Positions 35,495-46,060 of a stretch of 64,000 nt of DNA are shown here, piece by piece. Origin of the DNA: Epiperipatus broadwayi (lineage: Eukaryota > Onychophora > Udeonychophora > Euonychophora > Peripatidae); the NCBI GenBank assembly GCA_028023455.1, contig JAQFVV010000002.1:31937725-32001724 (forward strand). Reading direction: 5' to 3'. The number at the start of each line of letters is the position of its first letter. The stretch's first letter is position 1. The translations under genes and the position numbers were made by a program. The notes beneath the pieces were generated by a model. The model did no database searches. It was not told where the DNA came from and saw nothing but the letters and a program-made list of their open reading frames with translations.

Positions 35495-35910
35495 GTGAGG
35501 AAAAACAATAATCATAAATACGCTGATGAAATAACGTTTATAACAGAAACTAAAGAAGATCTTAAAATTGTCATTAGGAATGTTAGAAAACAGAATGAAA
35601 AATTGGGACGATGGCCAAGTATGAAAAAGCTAAAAATATTTGTTAAACAGAGTCAGCAGTTGATACTAGTATTGATAGTAATATCATAAGACAGATTGGT
35701 AGTTTTTGCCAGAATTCAAATAATTTATAGATCACTACTGGGCAGAATTATTATAAATAAAAAAAACTGGAAAAAAAATTTTAATTGTAAGTATATACTT
35801 TTAAAAACAAAGATCAGAATTATTAAAGTATTATATTTTTATCCCTCTCTATGGATGTGAAAGTTGGACACTGAAAAAAAAAATAGAAAAAATACTGATG
35901 CTTTTTTAAC
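35495..35910 (+). pseudogene. RTE-type reverse transcriptase fragment
   Basis: Open frame with HKYADEITFITETKEDLKIV, the YADD-type catalytic motif (YADE here, second aspartate lost) and following helix, then EKLGRWPSMKKLKIF. After a stop and frame changes, YPSLYGCESWTLKKK (about 35840-35885) matches the YGCESWTLKK motif of RTE-like LINEs. Degenerate; the D-to-E change alone would impair catalysis. Confidence 0.75.
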
Positions 35911-35964
35911 TTTTTTGAATACTGTACTTAATTAAAAATTAGTCCTATTCTCCAACTTAAACTC

Positions 35965-36095
35965 ATATTTAAAACCATAATCTAAAAACTATTCTGGAGA
36001 TATTGGATGAGTAGACACTAGAGAGGGATTTTATGGACAAACCTTTTTGCATCCATTGATTACTAAGGCTTGCACTGGATGGCATTACTGTATAG
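35965..36095 (+). repeat. Family A repeat, 5' part of copy v (split by a LINE)
   Basis: Begins inside the hammerhead (AAACTATTCTGGAGATATTG) and runs through GCATCCATTGATTACT and GGCATTACTGTATAGAGAG. The missing tail resumes at 36665-36720 after the LINE. Confidence 0.7.
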
Positions 36096-36664
36096 AGAGA
36101 TTGCTACATTAATAAAAAATAGGGAGTTAGAGAGAGATGGAGAAGTAGTATAGAGAGTAAAAAGAGTTTAAATATATATAGAAATAAACAGAGTATTGGG
36201 TACAAGTTAATTTATGATAATAACAAGGAAAGTAGTTTATGGTTTAAGGCTCGAACAGGAACTTTAGAAACAAGGGAATACATACATAAATAGAAAACTG
36301 TGGATGATTTAGGCTGCAAGTTATGTAAGTAAGGATGGCATGGAAAATATTAGGCATTTGTTAAAAATGTAAATGCCTACAAGTAGAAAGGGTTCAAATA
36401 ATGAAGTTGTGGGAGAATAAATATAATGATTATACAAAAAATAGATTCTTGGTTTTTATGCTGGGTTTGGGAAAAGATAAGAGGGATTTAGATATATTGA
36501 CAAAGATGGTGTTATAGAAATGGGATGAATCAAGAAAGAAAAAAATATGGGAAAAACTTAGGGTGGGAGGAGAAAGTAGCTAATAGGTTTCTCATGGCAT
36601 AGTTACTGAGAGATTTTTGACTCTGGAAAAGTAGAAGGCACAGTGCATCACATCACATCTACTG
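36096..36664 (+). mobile_element. LINE copy 4 inserted into a family A repeat
   Basis: Starts in the coding region (GGGAGTTAGAGAGAGATGGA), includes a degraded zinc-knuckle segment (GGCTGCAAGTTATGTAAGT) and ends GTGCATCACATCACATC. Family A sequence lies on both sides, so the LINE is younger than that family A copy. Confidence 0.75.
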
Positions 36665-36720
36665 CATTAACAGCTTGTATAAGCATAGCAAATGTTGATC
36701 ATGTGATGTTTTAGTGGTTA
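36665..36720 (+). repeat. Family A tail, 3' part of copy v
   Basis: TTAACAGCTTGTATAAGCAT then GATCATGTGATGTTTTAGTG, the family A 3' tail, continuing the copy broken at 36095. Confidence 0.75.
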
Positions 36721-37130
36721 AACTCCTATAGACAAGGTTGAAATTGTCTTATTCTAGTTATAATACTTGGGTGCAATAATGGAATAGATAGATTCTATCT
36801 TTATAATAATATATGTGCCTTTAATAGGTGTGATAAATTTAAATGATATCCTGAAAACGTGCTATTCATAAGATGATAACAAGATGGTATTGACTTGTTA
36901 GCATCTCGTAATAATAAAATATTGTTTACAATGGGAAAATAGCTTAATGATTTAACTCTTGCCTACTTCAAAAAAGATTTGATCAGGCTTCTCACTATTT
37001 GTTGTTCATTCTTCTATTTTGCTTAAAGTTTCTTTCCTAGACATTCAGATACAAACTGCAACATTTGGCAAATTTGTTGTTACAAAATCAGAATTTAAAA
37101 TGTAACACAAACAGATGTTTTTATTTATTA
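36721..37130. other. Unannotated spacer
   Basis: No gene or repeat recognised. Confidence 0.4.
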
Positions 37131-37132
37131 TA

Positions 37133-38082
37133 CATCTGGGTCTCATTTTACGCGATAGATAGGTTCCTCAGAAAACGTGCAAATGAAATCGCGCAAAAGT
37201 AGACATAACTTACCTTGAAAAAGAGGGGATACGGACTGAGATTTTTCAAAAATCGCATAAAAGCAAAGCACTAACGTAAAATTACTTTAAAATTTGTGCA
37301 AAAAAAAAAAAAAGGAAATAAAATATGACTAATAAAAAATTTCAAATTTGAAAAAAATTGATACAAGACAAACTTTTTTTAACTATAATATTTAATTTTA
37401 TTCAAAACAATATATTTTTATGCATAATTTACAGTAATTTACATTTTTTATACACATTTTAATTATTATCACGATTTGCCGATAAACAGGTCCGTTTGCA
37501 AACTCGTAAAAAAAATCAGATTCTTCAAATGAGAAAATACAACTAGCGCCAACATCACTCTCATGTTGTTAATGGTTTTCTGGTGACAACGTAATTAGTA
37601 ATTAATCTAACAACTAAAAATTAAATTCTTATTTTATTTTTAATTTTTTAATTTTCAATTTTAATTGTGCTCACTGCTATTACTGATTAAAAATAAACTT
37701 GCGGACACTAAATGATTAATAATTGATTACGTTCTTTTTTAAAAAGTAAAGACAGAATGTGATTTAAAATGCAAAATTAACATGCACAATGTTTGAACAA
37801 ATTTACATTATAATCTTGTAAAATTTAATGTGTATACATAAAATGTGGAAATCATGATTTTAATTTCATTATTGCATAAAATCTTACTATTATAAAGCAC
37901 TGAAAATATTGAAATTACTAAGATGAAAGTCGAATTCCAATAATGTGCTATTACTTTCAATATACGTGAAATTTATTATTTAAAGTAATAGCGCATTATT
38001 GGAGTTTGACTTCCAGTGAAACATGGAATCGCGTAACTTCAAAATCGTGTTAAATAAGCCCGTGTAAAAAGAGACCCAGGTG
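37133..38082 (-). mobile_element. Tigger/pogo-like element, copy 2 (inverted)
   Basis: Flanked by TA (37131-37132 and 38083-38084). Starts CATCTGGGTCTCATTTTACG and ends GTAAAAAGAGACCCAGGTG. The sequence is the reverse complement of the other two copies, including the internal palindrome (about 37922-38012). No intact transposase. Confidence 0.85.
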
Positions 38083-38324
38083 TATAGTCTTAATATTACT
38101 GATATGATCAAATAACAATTGCTCAAAAGAAATAACATTTCCAGTAAATTTCTTAATACTGTATTTCATTCTTCCTAAAAGTAAAGTGGAAAGAACTTTA
38201 AAAAAAAGGAAAAGAGATGATTATCAATGATGTAGAATGTTTATTGTAGTGTTGTATTACTAAGACATAAATAAATGTGGTCACATCATATAAGTATGCA
38301 GTATTTTTTCTCTTAATAAGGGTA

Positions 38325-38427
38325 ATGTGATGTGATGTGATGTATTATGGCTTCTCCTTAAACAAAGTCAAGAATATCTCAGCAATTATGCCCAGATAAA
38401 CCTGTTAGCCACTTTATTTTACATTCC
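38325..38427 (-). mobile_element. LINE 3'-end fragment fused to family A
   Basis: TGTGATGTGATGTGATGTAT then CTTCTCCTTAAACAAAGTCA and TGTTAGCCACTTTATTTTAC: about 100 bp of the CATCA-tailed LINE 3' end, directly abutting family A at about 38428. Confidence 0.75.
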
Positions 38428-38580
38428 CTGTACAGTAGTGCCACCAAGTGCAAGCCTTCATAATCAATGGATGCATAAAATCCCTATCTATACTTGGTGG
38501 CACTAATGTATGGAGAGTTTGGTACTCTTATTAACAGCATGTGTAGGCATATGAAATGGTGATCATGTGATTTTTTTTCT
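38428..38580. repeat. Family A foldback (copy vi)
   Basis: GTACAGTAGTGCCACCAAGT, then ATCAATGGATGC and ATAAAATCCCTATCTA, then ACTTGGTGGCACTAATGTAT mirrored back and a tail ending GGTGATCATGTGATT. Hammerhead lost. Confidence 0.75.
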
Positions 38581-38757
38581 TTTATTCACATCATTTGGTT
38601 CTAAAGGTTGGCACGAATACCAAAATTCATAGATAGCAGAAAATCATATGTGTGTGTGCGTGTTTTAACACATATACATATATTAAATCTGATTTTGTAT
38701 AAAGCTGGATGGTTCACAAGTGTCAAATCACATGATAATAGTCCATGCTTATAGTTA

Positions 38758-38958
38758 TCAAGGCAACATTTACAAGTAAAAGATGGATTCCCACCTTTCT
38801 TATAGTCTTAAGATCTTAATATACGCAAGAAAGTTGACACTTTGATTGTAATAGATTGACTTTTTGTTGTTAAAGTCAGTGTCAACTTTCTTACCTACAT
38901 TAAAATCTTACACCAGAATGAAAAATGAGAATCCATGTTTTATTTATGGAAGTTACCT
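38758..38958. repeat. Nested hairpin, family E type
   Basis: Outer pair: CAAGGCAACATTTACAAGTA / AAGTTACCTTG; middle pair GATGGATTCC / GAGAATCCAT; inner pair AGAAAGTTGACACT / AGTGTCAACTTTCT. Related to the hairpins at 8930 and 62715. Confidence 0.7.
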
Positions 38959-39103
38959 TGAAAATAGATTGAAGGTGCCTGGTGTACATATGCTTGAAGC
39001 TATCATAATGTGATATATATATATTAATTATATTTTCACGGATAAAAGATGTTATATTATTATTACTATTTGCGGGATATTCCGTGTAGTGAAAAAGCTA
39101 AAT

Positions 39104-39143
39104 GCTGACGTTTCAGTACAATATCAAGTACCTTCCTCAGAGC
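39104..39143 (-). ncRNA. Hammerhead ribozyme motif, left arm
   Basis: Minus strand: GCT, CTGAGGA (39134-39140), stem II closing AGGTAC/GTACT, GAA (39112-39114), ACGT, C, AGC. Stem I is only 3 bp before a mismatch, so weaker than its partner on the other arm. Confidence 0.65.
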
Positions 39144-39183
39144 GTCCTCGACGCTCTGAGGAAGGTACTTGATAGCGTCAAGG

Positions 39184-39227
39184 ATGCTCTGAGGAAGGTA
39201 CTTGATATTGTACTGAAACGTCAGCAT
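39184..39227 (+). ncRNA. Type I hammerhead ribozyme, well-formed
   Basis: ATGCT (39184-39188), CTGAGGA (39189-39195, fits CTGANGA), stem II AGGTAC...GTACT with one bulged G, GAA (39215-39217), self-complementary stem III ACGT, cleavable C (39222), then AGCAT (39223-39227), which pairs fully with ATGCT to give a 5-bp stem I. The very short self-complementary stem III suggests activity as a dimer, as known for PLE-type hammerheads. Activity is inferred. Confidence 0.75.
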
Positions 39228-39789
39228 TTAGCTTTTTCACTACACGGAATATCCCACAAATAGTAATAATAATATGATATATATATATAGTACAGGTTAT
39301 TTCAACATGTATATGCTGTATGTACAAGTCTATAATATAATTCTATTTTAAAATTAGAATTATTTAAAATATTAAAAAAGAAGTTGCAATATCACACATT
39401 ATATTGCACCCAAATTTATATGTGTGTGTATATATATATATATACATGAATGTGTTGACTCAATTATCTACTCTCCCAAACAAAATTAAATAAATAATAT
39501 TTATAATATAGTAGTGTTTTTCATTCTTTTTGTGATAAAAACTGATTATAAGAAAATTCATAAGATACAGAGAATAAGTGACATTAAATTCATAAATTAA
39601 AATTTAGTTCATGATTATTGCACTTCTCTTAGACGTGAAAGAAATCTCAGAATACTTCATTTTATAATTATTTTTTGCATGCATAAATATTTTGGCAGTT
39701 AATCTTTTATGATAGTCTTCATGTAGTATCATGACAGAAAGAATATGAAAACAGAAAGTATTTTCCTGAAGGTATGTGATGATGGTATA

Positions 39790-40475
39790 TTAGATATGTG
39801 TTGGACTATTTCCATCATCTATCAGTAAATGTTGAATGTATAGAAAATTTTAAACTTTTCACATACAAACAACTTGTAATTAATAACATACAAATAAGCA
39901 ACACAGGTTAGTAATGACACAATGTTTTGAATAGTATTTACTATTCTTCATTCTTCTTAAAGTGTTCCTAGCCTGACCAATGACAATATTGGCATAGAAG
40001 TCAAACTTACATATTTAGATTCTCAAATATCGAATATTAAGGCAACAATCTAACCAACTGAACTATTCTGTCAAAGGCAACAGATAGTAGCTGGTTCAAA
40101 TCCTCTTGGGTCTTTCAATTTTTGTAATACTTTTTTTAAGATCAAGGCTAATTAGAAGCTTCCATACATTGAATAGTGCCACACTGGATTGATTTATAGG
40201 ATTATTTGCCATAGTCATATGGATAGCTTCATTGAATTTTCTTCTTTGCACTTTTTCTTCTCTATCCAATATTTTTGTATTTTCCTAATTGAACATATGG
40301 TCATTAGTACATACATGATCTACTACTGCAGACACATGTTTTTTTCTCTTTTAACCACTAGCTTGGGTTGTTTCAATCACTGTTTAATAGAGTGATAGAT
40401 CTCACCAATATACTTGTTTCCACATTCACATAGAATTTCATAGATGCAGTATTTGGTTTTCAGCATTTCCAGTTT
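39790..40475 (-). mobile_element. PLE 3' end, left arm of an inverted pair
   Basis: Reverse complement of the right arm over about 690 bp: for example TGCACTTTTTCTTCTCTATC / GATAGAGAGGAAAAGGTGCA. Holds an antisense GIY-YIG domain remnant and 3' UTR with a hairpin at about 39925-39960 (GAATAGTAAATACTATTC) in the place of hammerhead stem II. The plus ORF 40189-40395 is an antisense shadow. Confidence 0.75.
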
Positions 40476-41190
40476 AGGCTACCTGTAAATGCCAAAAAAC
40501 AAAATGGCATCTATGAAAAATAATGTAAATGTGGAAGAAAGTATATGACAAGACCTGCCATCCTATTGAACAATGATTGAAAGAACACAAGCTAGTGTTA
40601 AAAGACAAAAAACAGATGTGTCTACAAGGGCAGACCATGTATGTTCTAATGACCATATGTTCAATTAGGAAAATGCAAAAATATTGGATAGAGAGGAAAA
40701 GGTGCAAAGAAGAAAATTAAATGACGGTACTCATATGATAATGGCAAACAATCCTATAAGTCAATCCAGTGTTGCAATACACAATGTATGGAAACCTTTA
40801 ATTAATCTTGCTCTTAAAAAAAGTATTAAAAAATTGAAAGTCTCGGGAGGGTTTGAACCAACAATCCTCAGATATGAAATTTCTTCTATCTGTTGTCTTT
40901 GAAAGAGTAGCTCAGTTGATTAGGGCATTTCGTTAAAATTCGATAAAGAAGAATCTAAAGGAGTATGGTTGACTCTTATGCTAATATTGTCACTGGTTAG
41001 GCCAGCAACACCCGAAGAAGAGAAGCGACAACTATGTTGTGTAGTTACTAATCCATGTTGTCTATTTGTATGTTATTACTAACAAGTTGTTTGTATTTGA
41101 AAAGTTTAAATAAAGTTTAAAATTTTCTATACGTTCAATATTTAATGATAGATGATGGAAATAGTTCAACATATTATCACATTGCAACAG
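40476..41190 (+). mobile_element. PLE 3' end, right arm of an inverted pair
   Basis: Contains the GIY-YIG C-terminal region (separate entry), 3' UTR with tRNA box-like motifs near 40850-40925, and a decayed hammerhead-like site near 41010-41045 (CCGAAGA, then GACAAC/GTTGTG). Joined at its truncated 5' side to the left arm, giving a tail-outward inverted pair. Confidence 0.75.
40480..40830 (+). pseudogene. PLE GIY-YIG endonuclease C-terminal remnant
   Basis: In shifting plus-strand frames: CGRKYM (the YIG/YVG-side strand), EQRLKEHKLVLKDKK (the R..EH helix), then NDHMFN and ENAKILDREEKVQRRKLNDG, then MIMANNPISQSSVAIHNVWK. This is the usual PLE order: GIY-YIG core, R..EH, ..H.I.W..A.I....(R)R...E...I, terminal N..S...W. 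About three frameshifts, so dead. The N-terminal GIY half is at or beyond the inverted junction. Confidence 0.75.
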
Positions 41191-41527
41191 TAAGCTTTAT
41201 TCATTAATTTTTATGGGGGAGGGGGGAATGGAGGAAAAAAACTTTTACATATGTTCACACACACACAATTTTAAGCGCAATTTATAATATATTACTATCT
41301 ATAGTAACATTGTTTTAGTTTTTTTCGCCACTATAAAATGAATGCCTTTCAATTTTCATTAAATATATCAGGTGGATGTAATTTTAGCAAATTGAGAAGC
41401 TTGAATAATCCTGGCATGAATTTAGTTTTTCTTATTAAACTAACTGGACATCATTTTTATCATTCGCAATTTTGCCTTTCACTGCTTTTTTAAGCTTGGA
41501 AGAATCATTATCTGTCTTAATTTTGCA

Positions 41528-41620
41528 TCAAGCATTGGTGGCCGAGTGGTTAGCACAGCTGCCTTACAAGCAGTTGTCCCGAGGTTCACTTCCTGGTAGA
41601 TGCTTTGACACATAAAAAAA
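41528..41620 (+). mobile_element. tRNA-Val(TAC)-like SINE, copy 2
   Basis: GCATTGGTGGCCGAGTGGTT (box A region), GCTGCCTTACAAGCAGT (anticodon arm, TAC), AGGTTCACTTCCTGG (T arm), then a partial 3' acceptor side (GATGC pairs with GCAT) and a short A-run. The acceptor stem pairs only four bases, so I call a SINE or tRNA pseudogene, not a tRNA. Confidence 0.65.
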
Positions 41621-41699
41621 GGCCAATGTAAATGAACTTCCAAATTTTAAAAACTTAGCAGAGAAATAAAGCATACAAGATTTTTTCCCCCGTGTATCA

Positions 41700-41805
41700 T
41701 TGCATCAGCTGGGAAGTGAACCTGCTAACCCAGGGCGAACCCGCTAACCTGGGATAACTGCTTGTAAAGCAGCCATGCTGACCTCTTGACCACCAACGCT
41801 TGACT
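41700..41805 (-). mobile_element. tRNA-Val-like SINE, copy 3, duplicated box B
   Basis: Inverted relative to copy 2 and 80 bp from it. Minus strand: GCGTTGGTGGTCAAGAGGTC, GCTGCTTTACAAGCAGT, then CCCAGGTTAGCGGGTTCGCC and again CTGGGTTAGCAGGTTCACTT: the T-arm/box B segment is present twice in tandem (about 21 bp). Confidence 0.65.
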
Positions 41806-42034
41806 AGCATACAAGATTTAATACAAGTTACTAAATTCATGGTTATTGAAAAAATAAATATTGCAAATAAACTGTAAATGCAATATTGTATTTGATTGAA
41901 ATTGTTTTGGTTTTGTTTTTTCAGTTGGTTTTTTTTTGTCTTCTTTTTGATAATCTTTAGCTAAATATGTTTTATCTTTGCAGATTTCATGAAATATTCT
42001 AAATCGATATTTTTCTCTGCATAACAAATTACTT

Positions 42035-43595
42035 TTGCATATCATTGGATCGAAAGTTGAACTGCGATAATACGCTATTACTTTTAAATATGATAAATCT
42101 CTGTGCATTCATTTGTCAGTAAGAGTGTTTAGAGTGCATTTTTATAAATACACCCACTTTCACTGACTATACTAAATCAAGCCACGTGGTCAGTGAAAGT
42201 TGGTGTATTTATAAAAATGAACTCTAATTTAGCCTCTTCATTATTACAAATGCATAATGCAATCAAGCATTTTCAAAATGGAAACATCTGTTTTCAATGA
42301 CATATTAACGGAAATCTATGCAGTCTATGCATGCACTTTTTAACCCTCATTTTCATGGTTTTTCCGCTGTCAATAAAGGTAAGGTTTATTTTTCTACGAT
42401 AAAAAATAAAAATTTTATGATAATTTTTGTGATCAAGTAAATTGAATTTTTTTGTCTTTCTCTCATTTTTTGATAGTTACTGGAAAAGATTTCACTTTGA
42501 AAAATATATCAGTAACAACTTTTCCTTTTTCCGATATATTTTGAAGACATTATTGTGAGAGTCCAATGGTATTTATTTTTCTATATTTTTTAATTTTTTC
42601 TATATTTTTTAATTATTATTAATTTTTATATTTTTTTATTATTTTTTTATATATATTTGATAAAAATATACAAAAAATCTATTATTGAAACTAATATTTA
42701 AAAAAAATCTTGGTTAACTGCATTTTTTCTACGATATTTTTTTCTATAATACTGAAGTATTTGAATTAGATGATATGAGATAAAGATATATATGTTTTTC
42801 AAATATTATGACCTGATTTTGATTTTTTTATAATCCCTTCTCTGCATTTTAATAATAAATATATGCAAATGCTAAAAGTAAAGATTTTGACAATATATAT
42901 ATAAACTACAAACAAATGTACCTCAAGCTTAACTCTATAATAAATTTAGTATTTCATTCACTTTTTATTTTATTTTGTATATAGTGACTATTTTAGTAAT
43001 ACTTTTTAATAAATTACAAACTGTATTGAAGTTCTTTATTATAATATTCAAATTATACTAATTATTGATCAATGTTAACTACTTATTATAAGGATGTTAT
43101 TAGGGATTACATATTCATTGCAAACCCCTGTATGGAAATACATTTTGAAGGGCTATAGAGAAAAAGGAAAAGTACTAATGTCTTTATTCTATGAAGTTTT
43201 CAAATGATGGATTACCTTAGATAAATATTATATATCAATTTATTAGAAATATTAACTGTTATTCTTTTTTTTATTACCTTGAATATCAATGACTATATTT
43301 TTTTCAGCTTAATTACATTCTTTGGTGTTTTATCTTTAAAATAATATATATGATGTCATTTTTTAGTAATACAAGCATATATTATGATAAAATTTGTGGC
43401 TTAACTTCAATATGGCTGCTTCATACATGTAAAGACTAAACTTAAATGATTCACTTAAGTTTTTTAAAACTTACTGACATGTGAGTGTGCAAAGACTTAT
43501 AATATTTAAAAGTAATAGAGCATTATCGGAATTCGACTTCCGATCTAATGATTTCAAGATTTTCAGTGTTTTATCATATGTAAATAAGATTACAA
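42035..43595. mobile_element. Inverted-repeat element related to the Tigger interior
   Basis: About 75-bp inverted repeats at about 42040-42115 (TTGGATCGAAAGTTGAACTG, CGCTATTACTTTTAAATAT) and 43490-43560 (ATATTTAAAAGTAATAGAGC, GGAATTCGACTTCCGATCTA). Both match the palindrome inside the Tigger-like copies, and the right side continues into their interior (ATTTTCAGTG). The enclosed 1.4 kb has no ORF and holds a strong hairpin at 42130-42225. Ends and TSD unresolved. Confidence 0.5.
42130..42225. repeat. Hairpin, about 36-bp arms
   Basis: TAGAGTGCATTTTTATAAAT continuing ACACCCACTTTCACTGAC is mirrored by GTCAGTGAAAGTTGGTGTAT continuing TTATAAAAATGAACTCTA, with a loop of about 22 bp. Confidence 0.9.
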
Positions 43596-43599
43596 AAAA

Positions 43600-45826
43600 A
43601 AAACATCAAGATAAATTAATCTCTGGACACCTTGATTTTATAAATAGATATGTAAGATAAAAAGACCTACTGCAAGACACAGCCTTCCTCAACAGCTATT
43701 ATAAAAGGTTGTATTCATCAGATTGTCCAATTTCTGGATAGTGATGTTTTTATTGTTTCTCCATTCTTTTTTTATCCCCTGATTAAGAATAGTCAGAAAT
43801 TTATATACTGTTAAATAGTGGATAGTTTATCTATGTGCTTCTTATCTGGAAAAAAATTCCAAGCATATTGCAAAAAAAATCCAGTTTACTTTGTTTGGAT
43901 TTGAACCCAGGTTGTAGGCATGTATTTATATTGTACCAGATGTTTATCATTTAATTAAAGCTCAAATGATATGAGATTTACTACCATTAACAACTGTATT
44001 ACAAATCAGTCACCAAATGAGATATATACTAACCACATATTCATCCACACTATTGGAACAACACAAAATGTGGAGACTCAGCACAAGTGATGCTTCTGAT
44101 ATAATCAATAAGATAAATGGTAACTTTAATAATATAAACAAACTAAGCCTATAGCTAAGATGATAATCTTCTGTACCAATATTGAAATTGGCACATAATA
44201 ATTTTATCTAAAAAAATTATTAAACTAAAAGTCTTTCATAAAAGAAAACATAAAAGTTTATAAAAGAAGTAAAGAGTTTTTTCTTATTATTATTCGTTAA
44301 AATAAATAATTAAAAGTTCTTGAAATAAAACTTTCAATTAATTAATTAAAAGGGGGGAGGGGGAGTTTTCCTGTAGAAAGAACTAAAAGTTTAATAGATG
44401 TTAAAGAGTTTTATTTATTATAAGTTAAAATATAAATCTCTTTTCATTCGAGTTTATTAGAATAAATGCATATATATGTGCGATGGTAAATAAAATAAAT
44501 GTATGTGTATTAAATATTAAAAAAATAAATGGAAGTTATCATTAAAAAACACAGCAGTGGCTACTAATCAAAATTATAAAACAACACCTTTGTGATGACT
44601 GCTAATTAAAATACCCAACAACAAGATTAAAAAGGATTAGCTACTAAAGGAATTTCGACAACACATATTGCCGGTGGACATTAAAACAAAAACACTTCAC
44701 ATATATAAATAGCCAGATTTTTATCAGACGTTCAGTTTTCAGTGTTATTTTTAGTCTAGTCTAGCCTAGAGATAACAGTGCAGTTTATTATGTATCCAGA
44801 AACAGAAATGCAGTGCTGAGCAGCTTTTGGGAACATACAATCTTACTTTAGCCCTAGTCCAGTGAAACAGCAAAACCTGCCCATGAAATAATGTCTGCTT
44901 AACAGCTCAGCAATCCTCTGTCAATGTTCAACTGTCTCCAAGAATAATACCAGTGGATTAGCATCAAATCTCCTCAAGAAACTTCAAATCTAACCGGTTA
45001 GATATACTTCATCAGAAGCAGCTAACAGCAAGCAATATCCATGTTCCAAAAATCCTAGGTAAAACATTTTCTTATTCTCATTAATATATAATAGCCACCG
45101 CATTAATTCGTAAATCCTCCAGAGAGAAGTAATTTGAGCTTTATAAGCATGCATAAAATGAACTATTGATGTGCATGTTTGTGAATGCTATATGATTTAT
45201 AAACATCAAATATTATTCATGCTTTCTCATAAGATATATTATAGAGTGTGAATTAAATATATGCGTGATTAAAAATACCAATATTATGTTAGTAAAAATT
45301 TATAAAAGTATTTATATTTAGTATAATTAATGTTAATAAATTGTCTTTAAATTTAAGCCTTATTTTGTCGGTCAATTCTTTTTGCCAATTCTTTTACCAA
45401 TCTTTTATCAATTCTATCACCACTAATTAAACTATGTTTTATTATTGATTAAAATTAGACTGGGCTAGTTTTAGGGATGGTTTCGAGCGCTGGATTATGC
45501 GCCTACTGTCCGAATACATTAGTCATTGACTAGCTGGTGCCAGGGTCTACTCTGAAACAAATAGTGTTTGGATAGTAGGGGTGAATCTAGCAGCTGAGGT
45601 GGGCCACGATCTGATCATGGTATTGTTGATAGTTAAAGCTATCAACAATATTTCCTATTCTGCTCAAATGTTCAGGTTCATTCACATTCCATTTATAATT
45701 AAATAAGATTATAAATGTATTATGAAGAAGTATGTAACCAGCCAAAACATTTATAGTGTAAGTAGAACCATCTGTGGAGCGATCTGGTACACATGGGATC
45801 CATTGTATCAAATAATTAAGAAAATC
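43600..45826. other. Spacer with one possible hammerhead-like palindrome
   Basis: No gene recognised in about 2.2 kb. At 44985-45035 the minus strand reads CTGATGA, then a perfect palindrome ATCTAACCGGTTAGAT, then TTGAAGT. GAAG replaces GAAA, so only a weak candidate. Short hairpin GTTGATAGTTAAAGCTATCA at 45626. Confidence 0.4.
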
Positions 45827-46047
45827 ACAGAAGCAAAACTCTCCATATAGTAGGGCCACTCAGTGCAAGCCATAGTAATCATTGGATGCAGGAAGGTTTT
45901 TGCATAAAATCTCTATCTATTGCCTACTTATCTAATATGCCCTGCATTCATTGATTACTCTGACTAGCACTGAATAATGCTACTGTATGGAAAGTTTTGC
46001 CTCTGTGTGAACCGCTTGTGTAAACATAAAAAATGGTTATCATGTGA
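45827..46047. mobile_element. Family A foldback with 13-bp TSD (copy vii)
   Basis: Flanked by AATTAAGAAAATC (45814-45826) and AATTATGAAAATC (46048-46060), one mismatch. Inside, the body in reverse (GCAAAACTCTCCATATAGTA) then forward (GGAAAGTTTTGCCTCTGTG) and a tail ending ATCATGTG. No hammerhead remains. Confidence 0.8.
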
Positions 46048-46060
46048 AATTATGAAAATC

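Larger units (their letters stand above)
39047..39281. repeat. Large foldback with hammerheads on both arms
   Basis: Arms of about 90-100 bp: GGGATATTCCGTGTAGTGAA at 39074 is mirrored by TTCACTACACGGAATATCCC at 39236. An extra truncated unit (CTCTGAGGAAGGTACTTGAT at 39155) lies at the centre, so the palindrome is a head-to-head dimer plus part of a third unit. It lies about 500 bp from the PLE arms at 39790-41190. Confidence 0.9.

Noticed and set aside
40189-40707. ORFs of 68 and 77 codons with similar proteins on opposite strands
   Set aside because: They are antisense shadows of the two PLE arms; their similarity reflects the inverted repeat, not a gene pair.
45587-45859. 90-codon minus-strand ORF
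   Set aside because: Its start lies in a family A insertion and no family motif is visible; codon content follows base composition.
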